DNA of 44,907 nucleotides from Candidatus Omnitrophota bacterium (GCA_028715415.1 JAQURX010000015.1:1-44907), one strand, 5' to 3'; counted from the first letter of the stretch, positions 8,582 through 17,854 are shown. Notes: generated by a model from the letters alone, not told the origin. A program made the numbers and translations.

Positions 8582-9742
8582 ATGGAGCAAAAGATTAAAT
8601 ATATTCTTGTTGGCCTTATCGGTTTATCTTTAGTTTTTCTTTTTCTTTTTGTTTCAACCTTAACTTCAAAGCAGCAAATTATCCAGCAGAAAGATGAGTT
8701 GGAGAAAAATCTTGCCAGTAAAGAAGAACAACTAACCGGGCTTGAAAACAAACTACGTAAGGCGGAAAATGAATCAACTGCTATCAAGGGAGACCTGAAC
8801 AAAGCTCTTGAAGACAGGCAGGAATTAGAAAAACAGCTGGAGATGTTAGCTAAAGCAAAAGACGAGCTTATGCTGAAATTAAAAGAACGCCAGGCTCAAC
8901 AAATACAGGAAGTTTCGCAGATTCCTGTTACTTCGGATGCGTATTGGGCAGGGATTTTAAAGAATAAAACTGATTTGGAATTTCAGTTATCCAATATACG
9001 TAATGAATTAAAAACGATGCAGATTAATAATGAGCAATTGTTGAGGGAAAAAACCTCAATGGATTTGGATTTGAATACATTAAAGCGGGAAAAAGAAGAC
9101 TTAAGCAGGCAATTGGATTACAATCAGAAGATAATGGATAGCATCAGCCAGGAATTAGTCAGAGAAAGAAATGATAAAATTCAGATTCAATCCACATTTA
9201 AGTCTTTAAGAAATGAGAATACTATCCTCTCAAGGCAATTAAAGAGTTTAAATAGCCGTAAGATTACTCTTGAGCGCAAGGTTCAAACGCTTCAAGAGGA
9301 TAAAGCCGGTATTGAGCGCAGGCTCAATGAGATGGAAACAATGCTTACTGACAGGCTTTCTCAGGTGAATGATCTTAAGGATGAAATTGACGCTATCCGT
9401 AATAATAAACTCGCCTCTTCTCCTAAGCCAGCAGCTGATAAAGATGAGAATGTGGAATTGTCTCCGATTGTTGTCAGGCCTTATTCTGATAAATCAAGCT
9501 CCTCTCATCAGGATACCAGCGTAATCGGAAGAGTACTTGCAGTTAACAGAGATAATAAGTTTGTTGTTGTTGATTTGGGCGAAGAAGCTGGAGCAAGGGC
9601 AGGGGATACCTTCTATGTTTATAGGCAGGATGAGCGGATAGGCACGATAGAGGTAATAAAGACGAGCAAGAGTGTTTCGGCATGCGATATCAAGAAAGAA
9701 AGAAAAGACATGCCAATCAAAAAAGACGATACTATCAGGTAA
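8582..9742 (+). CDS. Membrane-anchored coiled-coil protein
   Basis: A 386-residue protein with one transmembrane helix near the N-terminus (YILVGLIGLSLVFLFLFVST, about residues 7-26), then about 270 residues of strongly charged heptad-patterned coiled coil (EKEDLSRQLDYN, ERKVQTLQEDKAGIERRL). The last ~75 residues fold differently: VIGRVLAVNRDNKFVVVDLG, GDTFYVYR and IGTIEVIK look like a small beta-barrel of the kind found at the end of flagellar/cell-envelope coiled-coil proteins. A strong Shine-Dalgarno (GGGGGGAG) precedes the ATG. Function is not recognised; an envelope spacer or scaffold is the most that can be said. Confidence 0.6.
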   Translation: MEQKIKYILVGLIGLSLVFLFLFVSTLTSKQQIIQQKDELEKNLASKEEQLTGLENKLRKAENESTAIKGDLNKALEDRQELEKQLEMLAKAKDELMLKLKERQAQQIQEVSQIPVTSDAYWAGILKNKTDLEFQLSNIRNELKTMQINNEQLLREKTSMDLDLNTLKREKEDLSRQLDYNQKIMDSISQELVRERNDKIQIQSTFKSLRNENTILSRQLKSLNSRKITLERKVQTLQEDKAGIERRLNEMETMLTDRLSQVNDLKDEIDAIRNNKLASSPKPAADKDENVELSPIVVRPYSDKSSSSHQDTSVIGRVLAVNRDNKFVVVDLGEEAGARAGDTFYVYRQDERIGTIEVIKTSKSVSACDIKKERKDMPIKKDDTIR

Positions 9743-9766
9743 TCTTTTATTCATAAATTTATTTAA

Positions 9767-10789
9767 ATGACTCGCACCAAGAAAAGCCCTTCCAAGACTA
9801 TCTCTATTGAAGATGTTGCTAAGCTTAGCGGCGTATCAATCACCACAGTCTCTCGCGTAATTAATAAATCTGCGTCTGTTAAGGATAAAAACCGTTCAAA
9901 AGTCTTAAGCGCAATAAAACAACTTAAATACCAGCCTTCAGTTTTTGCCCAGCGCCTTGCTACAGGGAAAAGCAGCGTTGTTGCTTTAATCATCCCTCGT
10001 TACGAAGGAGTATTCTATTCGTTTTATGCCCTTGAGCTTATCCGTGGAGTCGGTACTCTTTGCGAGGCTTTGAAACTTGATTTGTTATTGCATTTAACTG
10101 ATAGCCGTTCTGTTTTAAATCTGCGGGGAGTTGGAGGAATAGTTTTTGCGGATATAATCGGCAATCGCCATCAATTGGAAGACGCTCTTAGCGCTGGAAT
10201 CCCTTGTGTTGTGATTAATAATTATATTGAAGATTTAAATGTCAGTTGTATTACTATTGATAATACCGGCGGGGCTGAGAACGCGGTAAATTATTTAATT
10301 AGTTTGGGCCACAAAAGAATTGCGCATATTACCGGTGATTTAAGTACGCAGGCAGCATTCTCTCGTTTTGAAGGTTACAAATTAGCTTTAAAAAAAAATA
10401 ATATTGCTTTAGACGAGAAGTATGTTTTTAAAACTGATTATTCGCGCGGGCAAGCAAGGGCTTCGGCGGAACAATTAGTAAAAATGCCCAATCCTCCTAC
10501 TGCGGTTTTTGTTGCGTCAGACTCTATGGCTTTGGAAGTAATGGCTGTAGCAAGAGAATTAGGCAAAGATATTCCTAAAGACTTATCTATTGTAGGTTTT
10601 GATGATAATCCTTCCGGGCTTTACGGTCCGGTTGCCTTAACTACTGTCAGGCAGCCATTAATTAAGATGGCAGAAGAAAGCATCAAAGAATTAAACCGCC
10701 TTATGAGTGCAGGTGAAGGCGCGCAGGTCAAAAAAATAGCCCTGCCAACAGAGTTGGTAATAAGAGATTCCTGCAAACCGCTTAAATAA
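9767..10789 (+). CDS. LacI-family transcriptional regulator
   Basis: A 340-residue protein. The N-terminal LacI helix-turn-helix (ISIEDVAKLSGVSITTVSRV, about 12-31) and hinge helix (PSVFAQRLATGKS) are followed by a periplasmic-binding-protein-like sugar sensor domain with IVGFDDNPSGLYGPVALTTVRQP, a family hallmark near the C-terminus. It lies 24 bases after the coiled-coil gene without a clear Shine-Dalgarno. As the last gene of the sugar locus it probably controls carbohydrate genes in answer to a sugar ligand; the operator was not identified. Confidence 0.85.
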   Translation: MTRTKKSPSKTISIEDVAKLSGVSITTVSRVINKSASVKDKNRSKVLSAIKQLKYQPSVFAQRLATGKSSVVALIIPRYEGVFYSFYALELIRGVGTLCEALKLDLLLHLTDSRSVLNLRGVGGIVFADIIGNRHQLEDALSAGIPCVVINNYIEDLNVSCITIDNTGGAENAVNYLISLGHKRIAHITGDLSTQAAFSRFEGYKLALKKNNIALDEKYVFKTDYSRGQARASAEQLVKMPNPPTAVFVASDSMALEVMAVARELGKDIPKDLSIVGFDDNPSGLYGPVALTTVRQPLIKMAEESIKELNRLMSAGEGAQVKKIALPTELVIRDSCKPLK

Positions 10790-10861
10790 AAGTAACAAAT
10801 TCTTTCGTTCTTTCGCTTTTCTAGTCGGAGCACAATAAGTAGTATGCCTTTAAACCAAATA

Positions 10862-10877
10862 ACACAATATATTGTAT
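10862..10877 (+). promoter_or_regulatory. NrdR-box-like palindrome
   Basis: The 16-mer ACACAATATATTGTAT matches the known NrdR box pattern acaCwAtATaTwGtgt at 15 of 16 positions and contains the perfect 12-bp palindrome ACAATATATTGT. It lies seven bases upstream of the -35 box of the ribonucleotide reductase promoter. A weaker match (ATACAATATTTTAAAC, 10920-10935) lies just after the -10 box. Confidence 0.65.
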
Positions 10878-10883
10878 TTTTTG

Positions 10884-10912
10884 TTGACAAGGAAATTAGA
10901 TGATGATATACT
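10884..10912 (+). promoter_or_regulatory. Consensus sigma-70 promoter of nrdJ
   Basis: TTGACA (10884-10889), 17-base spacer, TATACT (10907-10912); transcription would start near 10919, about 40 bases before the start codon. Confidence 0.8.
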
Positions 10913-10957
10913 TTTTTGCATACAATATTTTAAACCTTTTTATCTTGCGAGGAAAAA

Positions 10958-13252
10958 ATGGCGCCTAAACTGTCAGAGAATGCTTTGAAGGTTTTGGAGA
11001 GAAGATACCTTAAGAAAGATGAACAGGGAAAAGTAGTAGAGACTCCGGAAGAATTATTCCAGAGAGTCGCAGGCGCAATCGCCTTAGCCGATAAACAATA
11101 TGGCAAGAGCGATAAAGAAATTAATGATTTAACAAGCGCCTTTTACAAGATTATGAGCAATTTGGAATTCCTTCCAAATTCTCCCTGCCTGATGAATGCG
11201 GGAAAAGATTTGGGGCAACTTTCCGCATGCTTTACTCTTCCTATTGATGATTCAATGGAATCCATTTTTGAAACTCTTAAAGTAACAAGCCTCATCCATA
11301 AATCCGGGGGCGGCACTGGTTTTTCTTTCTCAAGGTTACGCCCAAAGAACGCGGTTGTAAAAACTACCGGGGGAATAGCTTCAGGGCCGATTTCTTTTAT
11401 GCGCGTTTATGACGCAGCAACCGAAGCGGTAAAGCAGGGCGGAACGCGCAGAGGCGCAAATATGGGGATATTAAGAGTTGACCATCCTGATATTATGGAG
11501 TTTATCACCTGCAAAGAAAATAACAAGCATATTACAAACTTTAACATCTCCGTCGCGATGACCGATGAATTTATGAAGAAATTAAAAAACGGCGAAGACT
11601 ATGATGTTATTGACCCACATACCAAGAAACCCGTGGTACGTCTTAATACAAAAGAAGTTTTTAATTTAATTGTAAAACAAGCTTATAAGAATGGAGAGCC
11701 GGGAATTATATTTATTGATAGGGTTAATGAGTATAATCCAACGCCGAACTTAGGCAAGATTGAAAGTACCAACCCTTGCGGGGAGCAGCCGCTTCTTCCT
11801 TATGAGAGCTGCGACTTAGGATCAATTAATCTTGATCAGATGTGTAAGTTAACGAACGGAAAGCTTGAGATTGACTGGGATAACTTAAGAAATGTCACCC
11901 GTTTGGCAGTTCACTTTCTGGATAATCTTATTGATGTGAACAGGTTTCCCCTTGAGCAGATTGAGAAAGCAACAAAATTAACCAGAAAAGTCGGCTTAGG
12001 AGTTATGGGTTGGGCAAGCCTTTTAATCCGCCTAAAGATTCCTTACAATAGCGAAGAAGCAGTTAGCCTTGCCGAAAAAGTAATGTCATTTATCTTAAAT
12101 GAAGCGAACAAAAAATCTTTAGAGCTCGGGAAGGAAAAAGGAGTTTTCCCTGCTTTTAAGGGAAGCATCTATGATAAAAAAGATGGTTCAACAAGGATGC
12201 GAAACGCCACTCTTACGACTATCGCTCCGACGGGGACAATCAGCATAATCGCAGGCCCTTGCTCTTCAGGTATTGAGCCGCTCTTTGCCATTTCCTATTA
12301 TCGCAACGTAATGGATAATGATAAGTTGGTAGAGGTTGAGCCATTGTTTGAAGAAGTAGCGAAGGAAAGAAATTTCTATAGCCGCCAACTCATGGAAAAG
12401 ATTGCGGAAAATGCCTCTATCCAGAATATTAAAGAAATTCCCGAAGACGTGCGTAAGGTATTTGTTACGTCACATGATATTTCTCCTGAATGGCACGTGC
12501 GTATGCAGGCTGCCTTTCAGAAATATGTCCATAACGCGACATCAAAAACCATAAATTTTCCGCATGATGCGAGCATTGAAGATGTCAGGAAGGCGTATTT
12601 ATTAGCGTATGATTTGGATTGCAAAGGGATTACTATTTACCGCGATGGCAGCCGTGAAGAGCAGGTTTTAAATGTCGGTAAACCGGTTGAATCAAAAGAA
12701 AAAGCAGTAGCTGCAGAGTCAAAGAAAGAGATTGCTCCCCGGCCTCGTCCCGAGGTAATTATCGGGACAACTACTAAGGTTGCAACCGGATGCGGGAATC
12801 TTTATGTAACAATAAACGTTGATGAAGAGGGCAAACCATTTGAATTATTTACCCAGATGGGAAAAGCCGGTGGCTGTGCCGGATCGCAGTTAGAGGCAGT
12901 TGGCAGGCTTGTTTCTTTGGCTTTTCGCGCAGGAGTGGAAGTTAAGTCTATTATTGAGCAGCTGCGTAATATTAGATGCCCCAGCCCTTCATGGGAGAAG
13001 GGACAGCGGATATTTTCTTGTGCCGACGCAATTGCCCGGGTTATTGAAAGAAGGCTGGTAAATAATCAAACTGTTAAAGCTAATTTAGAAGTAGCGGAAT
13101 TGGCAATGAAGCATTCTAGTGATGATGAGAACGCCTTATCTGATTTTGTTGATAATGCAGAGATAGTAGGTGTTTGCCCTGATTGCGGGGGCGCGCTTCG
13201 TCATGAAGAAGGCTGTGTCAAATGCCATGCCTGCGGCTTCTCTAAGTGCTAA
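10958..13252 (+). CDS. nrdJ: Adenosylcobalamin-dependent ribonucleoside-diphosphate reductase (class II)
   Basis: Reduces ribonucleotides to deoxyribonucleotides using a B12-derived radical, with or without oxygen. The 764-residue protein has the class II core: C91 (SACFTLP) and C285 (YESCDLGSINL) as the redox pair, C274 in NPCGEQPL as the thiyl radical site with N272 and E276, and the APTGTISIIAGPCSSGIEP loop. The spacings 91-274-285 match those of characterised class II enzymes. About 590-700 is a TSCPD domain (GCGNLYVTINVDEEGKPFE), and the C-terminus is a zinc-ribbon with CPDCGG and CHACGFSKC that likely relays electrons. GAGGAAAAA lies upstream of the ATG. Transcription starts from a consensus promoter with a NrdR-like box. 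Confidence 0.95.
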   Translation: MAPKLSENALKVLERRYLKKDEQGKVVETPEELFQRVAGAIALADKQYGKSDKEINDLTSAFYKIMSNLEFLPNSPCLMNAGKDLGQLSACFTLPIDDSMESIFETLKVTSLIHKSGGGTGFSFSRLRPKNAVVKTTGGIASGPISFMRVYDAATEAVKQGGTRRGANMGILRVDHPDIMEFITCKENNKHITNFNISVAMTDEFMKKLKNGEDYDVIDPHTKKPVVRLNTKEVFNLIVKQAYKNGEPGIIFIDRVNEYNPTPNLGKIESTNPCGEQPLLPYESCDLGSINLDQMCKLTNGKLEIDWDNLRNVTRLAVHFLDNLIDVNRFPLEQIEKATKLTRKVGLGVMGWASLLIRLKIPYNSEEAVSLAEKVMSFILNEANKKSLELGKEKGVFPAFKGSIYDKKDGSTRMRNATLTTIAPTGTISIIAGPCSSGIEPLFAISYYRNVMDNDKLVEVEPLFEEVAKERNFYSRQLMEKIAENASIQNIKEIPEDVRKVFVTSHDISPEWHVRMQAAFQKYVHNATSKTINFPHDASIEDVRKAYLLAYDLDCKGITIYRDGSREEQVLNVGKPVESKEKAVAAESKKEIAPRPRPEVIIGTTTKVATGCGNLYVTINVDEEGKPFELFTQMGKAGGCAGSQLEAVGRLVSLAFRAGVEVKSIIEQLRNIRCPSPSWEKGQRIFSCADAIARVIERRLVNNQTVKANLEVAELAMKHSSDDENALSDFVDNAEIVGVCPDCGGALRHEEGCVKCHACGFSKC

Positions 13253-13274
13253 ATTGAATTTTAGATTCGAGATT

Positions 13275-13311
13275 CGGGGTCAGATTTTAACGTAAATTAA
13301 ATCTGGCCCCG
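13275..13311 (+). repeat. REP-like inverted repeat / possible terminator
   Basis: Arms CGGGGTCAGATTTTAA and TTAAATCTGGCCCCG pair with one G-U and one extra base, around a short centre, between nrdJ and the next gene. The GGGGTCAGATTT type of sequence recalls dispersed palindromes seen in many uncultured-bacterial genomes (recall, not searched). Only weak T-richness follows (GTTTACTTTT), so a terminator role is uncertain. The right arm ends ten bases before the next start codon, leaving no room for a normal Shine-Dalgarno. Confidence 0.6.
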
Positions 13312-13320
13312 TTTACTTTT

Positions 13321-14601
13321 ATGAAAAAAATAATTTATATAGTTTTGGATGGGTTGGGAGATAATCCGATAAAGGAGTTAAACAATAAAACTCCTCTTGA
13401 GGCGGCTCTTACGCCTCATATGGATAGCCTTGCCAAAGAAGGCAAGGTTGGGTTAGTCTATCCTGTGGGTAAAGGAATAGTCCCGGAATCCGATACCGCG
13501 GTAATCAGTCTTTTGGGTTACGACGTAAAGAAGTATTATACCGGCCGTGGGCCATTAGAGGCTTTTGCGGAAGGTATTACGGTTAGCGAAGGCAATGTTG
13601 CATTAAGGGTAAATTTTGCAAGCCTTGGGGAAGACGGGAAAACTATTTCCGACCGCAGAGTAGGAAGGACTCTTACTCAGGAAGAGACAGATGGCTTTGC
13701 CAAAGAAATCAATTCTAAGATTTCGCTTTCAAGCGCTACCTTTGAATTTGTAAATACAGTCGGGCACAGGGGTGTTTTGGTGCTTCGTCCAATGCATAAT
13801 AAATTATCCCCTTGGATTACTAATACTGATTCTGCCTATGGGAGGCATGGGATTTTTGGAGTAACAAGAGAAAGGTGTGATAATTATTTGCTTCAGTCAG
13901 TCCCTATGCGCGGGCATGAAAATTCTTTTGATGCGAAAGAGACAGCGCTTATTTTAAATGAGTTTACCCAGAAGTCTCTAAAAGTTTTAAGTGAATCATA
14001 TATAAACAAAAAACGTATTTCTGAGGGAAAGCTTGCCGCGAATGCAATCTTATCAAGAGATGCGGGAAGCTCTCTTCCTAAATTTCCAAATGTTCAGTCG
14101 CTTTATCGTTTAAGCTTTGGAGCTTTTGTTGAAATGCCGGTTGAGCGGGGGATTGCTTTATTAACAGGGATGGAGATAATTGAGGTGCCGAATAAAACAG
14201 GGCACTTGGATGTGGATTATGCTGTCTGGGCAAAAATAGCGTTAGATGCGATTGATAAATTTGATTGCCTTTATGTGCATATAAAGGGCCCGGATGAACC
14301 AAGCCACGATGGAGATTTTAAAAAGAAGATAGAGATTATTGAATTAATAGATAAATTTTACTTTGGCAGCCTTCTCTCAAGCTTAAACATGAAAGAAACT
14401 GTTGTAGCGGTTACCGCGGATCACTCTACGGTTTGCGCAACTTCCACTCATTCCAGCGGCCCTGTGCCTCTGCTTATTTCCGGAGGAAATAATAAGCCTG
14501 ATAAAATTAGCAGTTTCTCCGAGCGCTCCGCAGACAAAGGGTCATTAGGTAAGGTTTTAGGAAATAGCCTCCTGCCATTACTTGTAAAATTAGCTAAATA
14601 A
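13321..14601 (+). CDS. apgM: Cofactor-independent phosphoglycerate mutase, archaeal type
   Basis: Interconverts 3- and 2-phosphoglycerate in glycolysis with two metal ions and a phosphoserine intermediate. The 426-residue length and the sequence fit the ApgM branch of the alkaline-phosphatase superfamily: metal-binding D10 in IVLDGLGD, the nucleophile serine in PESDTAVISLLGYD, YTGRGPLEAFAEGI, and the late metal motifs HIKGPDEPSHDG and TADHSTVCATSTHSSGPVP. It starts directly after the inverted repeat without a visible Shine-Dalgarno. A second, unrelated phosphoglycerate mutase (gpmA) is encoded about 21 kb downstream. Confidence 0.93.
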   Translation: MKKIIYIVLDGLGDNPIKELNNKTPLEAALTPHMDSLAKEGKVGLVYPVGKGIVPESDTAVISLLGYDVKKYYTGRGPLEAFAEGITVSEGNVALRVNFASLGEDGKTISDRRVGRTLTQEETDGFAKEINSKISLSSATFEFVNTVGHRGVLVLRPMHNKLSPWITNTDSAYGRHGIFGVTRERCDNYLLQSVPMRGHENSFDAKETALILNEFTQKSLKVLSESYINKKRISEGKLAANAILSRDAGSSLPKFPNVQSLYRLSFGAFVEMPVERGIALLTGMEIIEVPNKTGHLDVDYAVWAKIALDAIDKFDCLYVHIKGPDEPSHDGDFKKKIEIIELIDKFYFGSLLSSLNMKETVVAVTADHSTVCATSTHSSGPVPLLISGGNNKPDKISSFSERSADKGSLGKVLGNSLLPLLVKLAK

Positions 14602-14620
14602 GAGTATATTTATAACTATT

Positions 14621-16483
14621 ATGGATAAATACGATATTATAGTTATCGGTGCTGGCCATGCCGGCATTGAAGCGTCTCTTGCAGCCAGCCGCATGGGTTG
14701 TAAAACTCTCATGCTTACTTTGGATAAAAAGAGTATTGGCCTTATGAGTTGCAATCCTGCTATCGGCGGCGTTGGGAAAGCGCAGTTGGTAAGAGAGGTT
14801 GATGCCTTGGGTGGTGAAATGGCAAAAGCAGCTGATACCTGCGGCATTCAATTTAGAATCCTTAATGCTTCCAAGGGTCCGGCAGTGCAATCCTCCCGCG
14901 CGCAGATAGATATGGCGTTTTATAACAAATATATGTGCGATGTTGTAAATGCTCAGGAGAATTTATTTGTTAAAGAAGTTGAAGTTAAAAAGCTTCTTGT
15001 TGATGGCCCAAAAGTAATAGGCGTTGTTACTGATAAGCCCGAAGAGATTTCTGCGAAAGCAGTAATAATCTGCCCCGGGACTTTTTTGGACGGCTTAATC
15101 CATGTTGGGCTTAATCATCATAGCGGAGGAAGGATCAATGAGAAAGCTTCTATTGGCCTTGCAGATAACCTAAAAGAATTAGGCTTTAATCTGCTCAGGT
15201 TTAAAACCGGAACCTGCCCACGGCTTGATAAGAATACAATAGATTTTTCTAAGCTTATCGTGCAAGAGGGAGATAATCCGCCGCAGCCATTTTCTTTTTC
15301 TACCAGAAAGATTGAACAAAAACAAATCCCTTGCCATATTACTTATACTAATAAAATAACGCATAAAATTATTCTGGATAACCTTAAGCGTTCTCCGCTT
15401 TATGCGGGGATTATCAAATCTACAGGTGTCAGGTATTGCCCTTCTATTGAAGATAAAATTGTAAAATTCTCGGATAGAGAGAGGCACCAGATATTTTTGG
15501 AACCGCAAGGTTTAGGAACTGATGAGATCTATCCAAATGGGATATCAACGAGCCTTCCCGAGGACGTGCAATTAGATCTGATCCATTCTATCGCCGGCCT
15601 TGAGAATGCAAAAATAATCCGTTTTGGCTATGGTATAGAGCATATGGTAGTTGAGCCAACACAGTTATTCCCGACGCTTGAGGCAAAAATAATTAAGGGT
15701 CTGTATTTAGCAGGGCAGATTAACGGGACAACCGGATATGAAGAGGCGGCGGCTCAGGGGTTAATCGCGGGGATTAACGCTGGAAAGCGGATAAAAAATA
15801 AAGATGAGCTTGTTTTGGACCGCTCAAGCAGCTACATCGGAGTTCTAATTGACGACTTAACTACAAAAGGAACGCCCGAGCCATATAGGATGTTTACTTC
15901 GCGTGTTGAATACCGTTTGGTTATCCGTCAAGACAACGCGGATTTACGCCTTGGCAAAATCGGGCATGATTTAGGTTTGGTTAAAAAAGAAGATTTCAAC
16001 AGGCTTAGTAAAAAAATAGAAGCAATTAAAGAAGCAGGGGAATTTTTAAAGAAAACATTTGTTAAGCCGTCAAAAGAAGTAAATGATAAGCTTAAGGAAT
16101 TTAATTTCTCTGCGCTTAAAAAATCCATTTCTCTGGAAGAACTTTTAAGAAGGCCGCAGATAAATTTAAATAATTTAACAGAGCTTTCAGGAGTTAAATT
16201 AGATTTCCCGGAAAGTGCTTTGCGGGAGGTTGAAATTGAGGTAAAATATGCTGGGTTTATCCAGAGGCAGCTTAAGGATGTGGAAAGGTTTAAGAATCTG
16301 GAAAAAATTAAACTGCCGCTCGATTTGGATTATTCTCAAATTTCCGGTTTATCCCGGGAAATAAAAGAAAAGCTGATTAGATTTAAGCCGATTAATCTGG
16401 GGCAGGCCTCAAGGATTTCAGGGGTTACTCCGGTTGCGATTTCACTTCTTATGATTTATTTAAAGAAGATTTCACATGCCTAA
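14621..16483 (+). CDS. mnmG: tRNA uridine-5-carboxymethylaminomethyl modification enzyme MnmG (GidA)
   Basis: With MnmE, this FAD enzyme modifies the wobble uridine of tRNAs reading purine-ending codons. The 620-residue product has the N-terminal FAD-binding VIGAGHAGIEASLAASRMG (about 7-25), the family signature SCNPAIGGVGKAQLVREVDALGG, the GPAVQSSRAQ loop, the second family signature region LYLAGQINGTTGYEEAAAQG (around 365-385) and the C-terminal helical domain needed for MnmE and tRNA binding. Length matches the full-size bacterial family. It is followed two bases later by a QueG-like gene, another tRNA wobble-modification type protein. Confidence 0.96.
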   Translation: MDKYDIIVIGAGHAGIEASLAASRMGCKTLMLTLDKKSIGLMSCNPAIGGVGKAQLVREVDALGGEMAKAADTCGIQFRILNASKGPAVQSSRAQIDMAFYNKYMCDVVNAQENLFVKEVEVKKLLVDGPKVIGVVTDKPEEISAKAVIICPGTFLDGLIHVGLNHHSGGRINEKASIGLADNLKELGFNLLRFKTGTCPRLDKNTIDFSKLIVQEGDNPPQPFSFSTRKIEQKQIPCHITYTNKITHKIILDNLKRSPLYAGIIKSTGVRYCPSIEDKIVKFSDRERHQIFLEPQGLGTDEIYPNGISTSLPEDVQLDLIHSIAGLENAKIIRFGYGIEHMVVEPTQLFPTLEAKIIKGLYLAGQINGTTGYEEAAAQGLIAGINAGKRIKNKDELVLDRSSSYIGVLIDDLTTKGTPEPYRMFTSRVEYRLVIRQDNADLRLGKIGHDLGLVKKEDFNRLSKKIEAIKEAGEFLKKTFVKPSKEVNDKLKEFNFSALKKSISLEELLRRPQINLNNLTELSGVKLDFPESALREVEIEVKYAGFIQRQLKDVERFKNLEKIKLPLDLDYSQISGLSREIKEKLIRFKPINLGQASRISGVTPVAISLLMIYLKKISHA

Positions 16484-16485
16484 CT

Positions 16486-17160
16486 ATGGACAAAAGTAAA
16501 AATTATTTAACCTTAAAGAAATATTGCCTTACGCAGGGATTTGATTTATTCGGTGTTGCCGACATAACTGGATTAAAAAAAGAATTTTTCATTTCCGAGA
16601 GTGCTTTAGAAAAAATTGACAGGGCGATTTGCCTTGCAGTGCGTTTGTCCAAAGGCGTACTTAAAGAGCTTGATAATGCGCCTACAAGGCTTTATTTCCA
16701 TCATTACCGCACAGTAAATACCTTTATTGATCAGACAGCATTAAAGATTTGTAGTTATTTACAGAAGAAAGGTTTTACCGCAATACCAATTCCTGCTTCG
16801 CAGATTGTTGACTGGCAGAAACAGACAGCGCATTTATCTCATAAAAAACTGGCTGTTGAAGCCGGCCTTGGATGGATTGGAAGAAATAATCTTTTGGTGA
16901 ACAAAGATTTGGGAAGCCAGTTTAGGTTGGTGACAATTCTTACCGATATGCCGTTAAAAACAGATAAACCGGTAGAATTTGGCTGTGGAGAATGCAGATT
17001 GTGTATGAATGCCTGTCCGGCTCAGGCGATAAAGGATAAACCTGCTGAATTTGAACATCTGTTATGTTTTGAAAAATTAAAGGAATTCCAAAAACAGCGC
17101 CTCGTTGACCAATTTATCTGTGGGGTGTGTGTTAATTTATGCAAAGGTAAAAAGAAATGA
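16486..17160 (+). CDS. QueG-like double [4Fe-4S] protein, short form
   Basis: A 224-residue protein resembling the core of epoxyqueuosine reductase QueG, which uses a corrinoid and two Fe-S clusters to finish queuosine in tRNA. Visible are the conserved KLAVEAGLGWIGRNNLLV segment (about 123-142), CGECRLCMNACPAQAI and C...FICGVCVNLC cluster ligands. QueG of model bacteria is about 380 residues with a C-terminal HEAT-like tRNA-binding part that is absent here, and the segment around HYRTVNTFIDQTALKI differs from the usual QueG YARGxDYH pattern. So the QueG reaction is not assured; it may be a QueG-related Fe-S/corrinoid protein. Its end overlaps the phoB-like gene by four bases (ATGA). Confidence 0.7.
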   Translation: MDKSKNYLTLKKYCLTQGFDLFGVADITGLKKEFFISESALEKIDRAICLAVRLSKGVLKELDNAPTRLYFHHYRTVNTFIDQTALKICSYLQKKGFTAIPIPASQIVDWQKQTAHLSHKKLAVEAGLGWIGRNNLLVNKDLGSQFRLVTILTDMPLKTDKPVEFGCGECRLCMNACPAQAIKDKPAEFEHLLCFEKLKEFQKQRLVDQFICGVCVNLCKGKKK

Positions 17161-17852
17161 CAAAAGAAAAAATCCTGATTGTTGAAGATGAAAAAGATAT
17201 CAATAAAATGCTAGATTACAATCTTCAAAAGGAAGGTTTTAGGACTATCTCCTGTCGCGATGGGGAGGATGCTTTGGATTTGGCGAATAAAGAGCATCCG
17301 GATTTAATTCTTTTGGATCTTATGCTTCCCGGGATTGACGGGCTTGAGGTGTGTAAGAGCCTTAAAAAAGAAGATAAGACCGCAGTTATACCTATTATTA
17401 TGCTTACTGCAAAAAGCCAGGAATCGGATAAAATTGTCGGCCTTGAATTGGGGGCCGACGATTATGTAACCAAGCCGTTTAGCCCAAAAGAGCTGATTGC
17501 GCGGGTAAAGGCAGTGCTTCGGAGAAGCAAAGAAAAAGATAAAGCGCCTGTTATAACTAAAATTGGAGATTTAACAATTGATTATTCTAAGATTTCGGTC
17601 ATGGTTAAAGAAAAGCCTGTTGAGCTTACATCAAAAGAATTTGAGTTATTAACTACGTTAATTAAGGCTAAGGGAAGGGTGCTTTCAAGGGATTTTCTGT
17701 TGGATAATATCTGGGGATTTGACCATGCGATGGAGATTCAAACTCGGACAGTGGACGTGCACATAAGGACACTGCGCAAGAAATTAAAGAGCGAGGCAGA
17801 GCGTATTGTTACTGTGAAAAATTACGGATATAGGTTCGAGGCAGAAGAATAA
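17157..17852 (+). CDS. phoB: OmpR/PhoB-family response regulator
   Basis: A 231-residue two-domain DNA-binding regulator. The receiver has the acidic pair E10/D11, phospho-acceptor D54 in LLDLMLPGIDG and the TKPF lysine; the C-terminal winged helix (about 130-231) contains the typical LTSKEFELLTTLI and QTRTVDVHIRTLRKKL. It overlaps the preceding gene by four bases and is two bases from the histidine kinase gene. The PhoB assignment rests on the closely following kinase of PhoR type, the pst genes 4 kb downstream and 11-bp repeats before pstS and before the orphan receiver. Confidence 0.85.
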   Translation: MTKEKILIVEDEKDINKMLDYNLQKEGFRTISCRDGEDALDLANKEHPDLILLDLMLPGIDGLEVCKSLKKEDKTAVIPIIMLTAKSQESDKIVGLELGADDYVTKPFSPKELIARVKAVLRRSKEKDKAPVITKIGDLTIDYSKISVMVKEKPVELTSKEFELLTTLIKAKGRVLSRDFLLDNIWGFDHAMEIQTRTVDVHIRTLRKKLKSEAERIVTVKNYGYRFEAEE

Positions 17853-17854
17853 AA

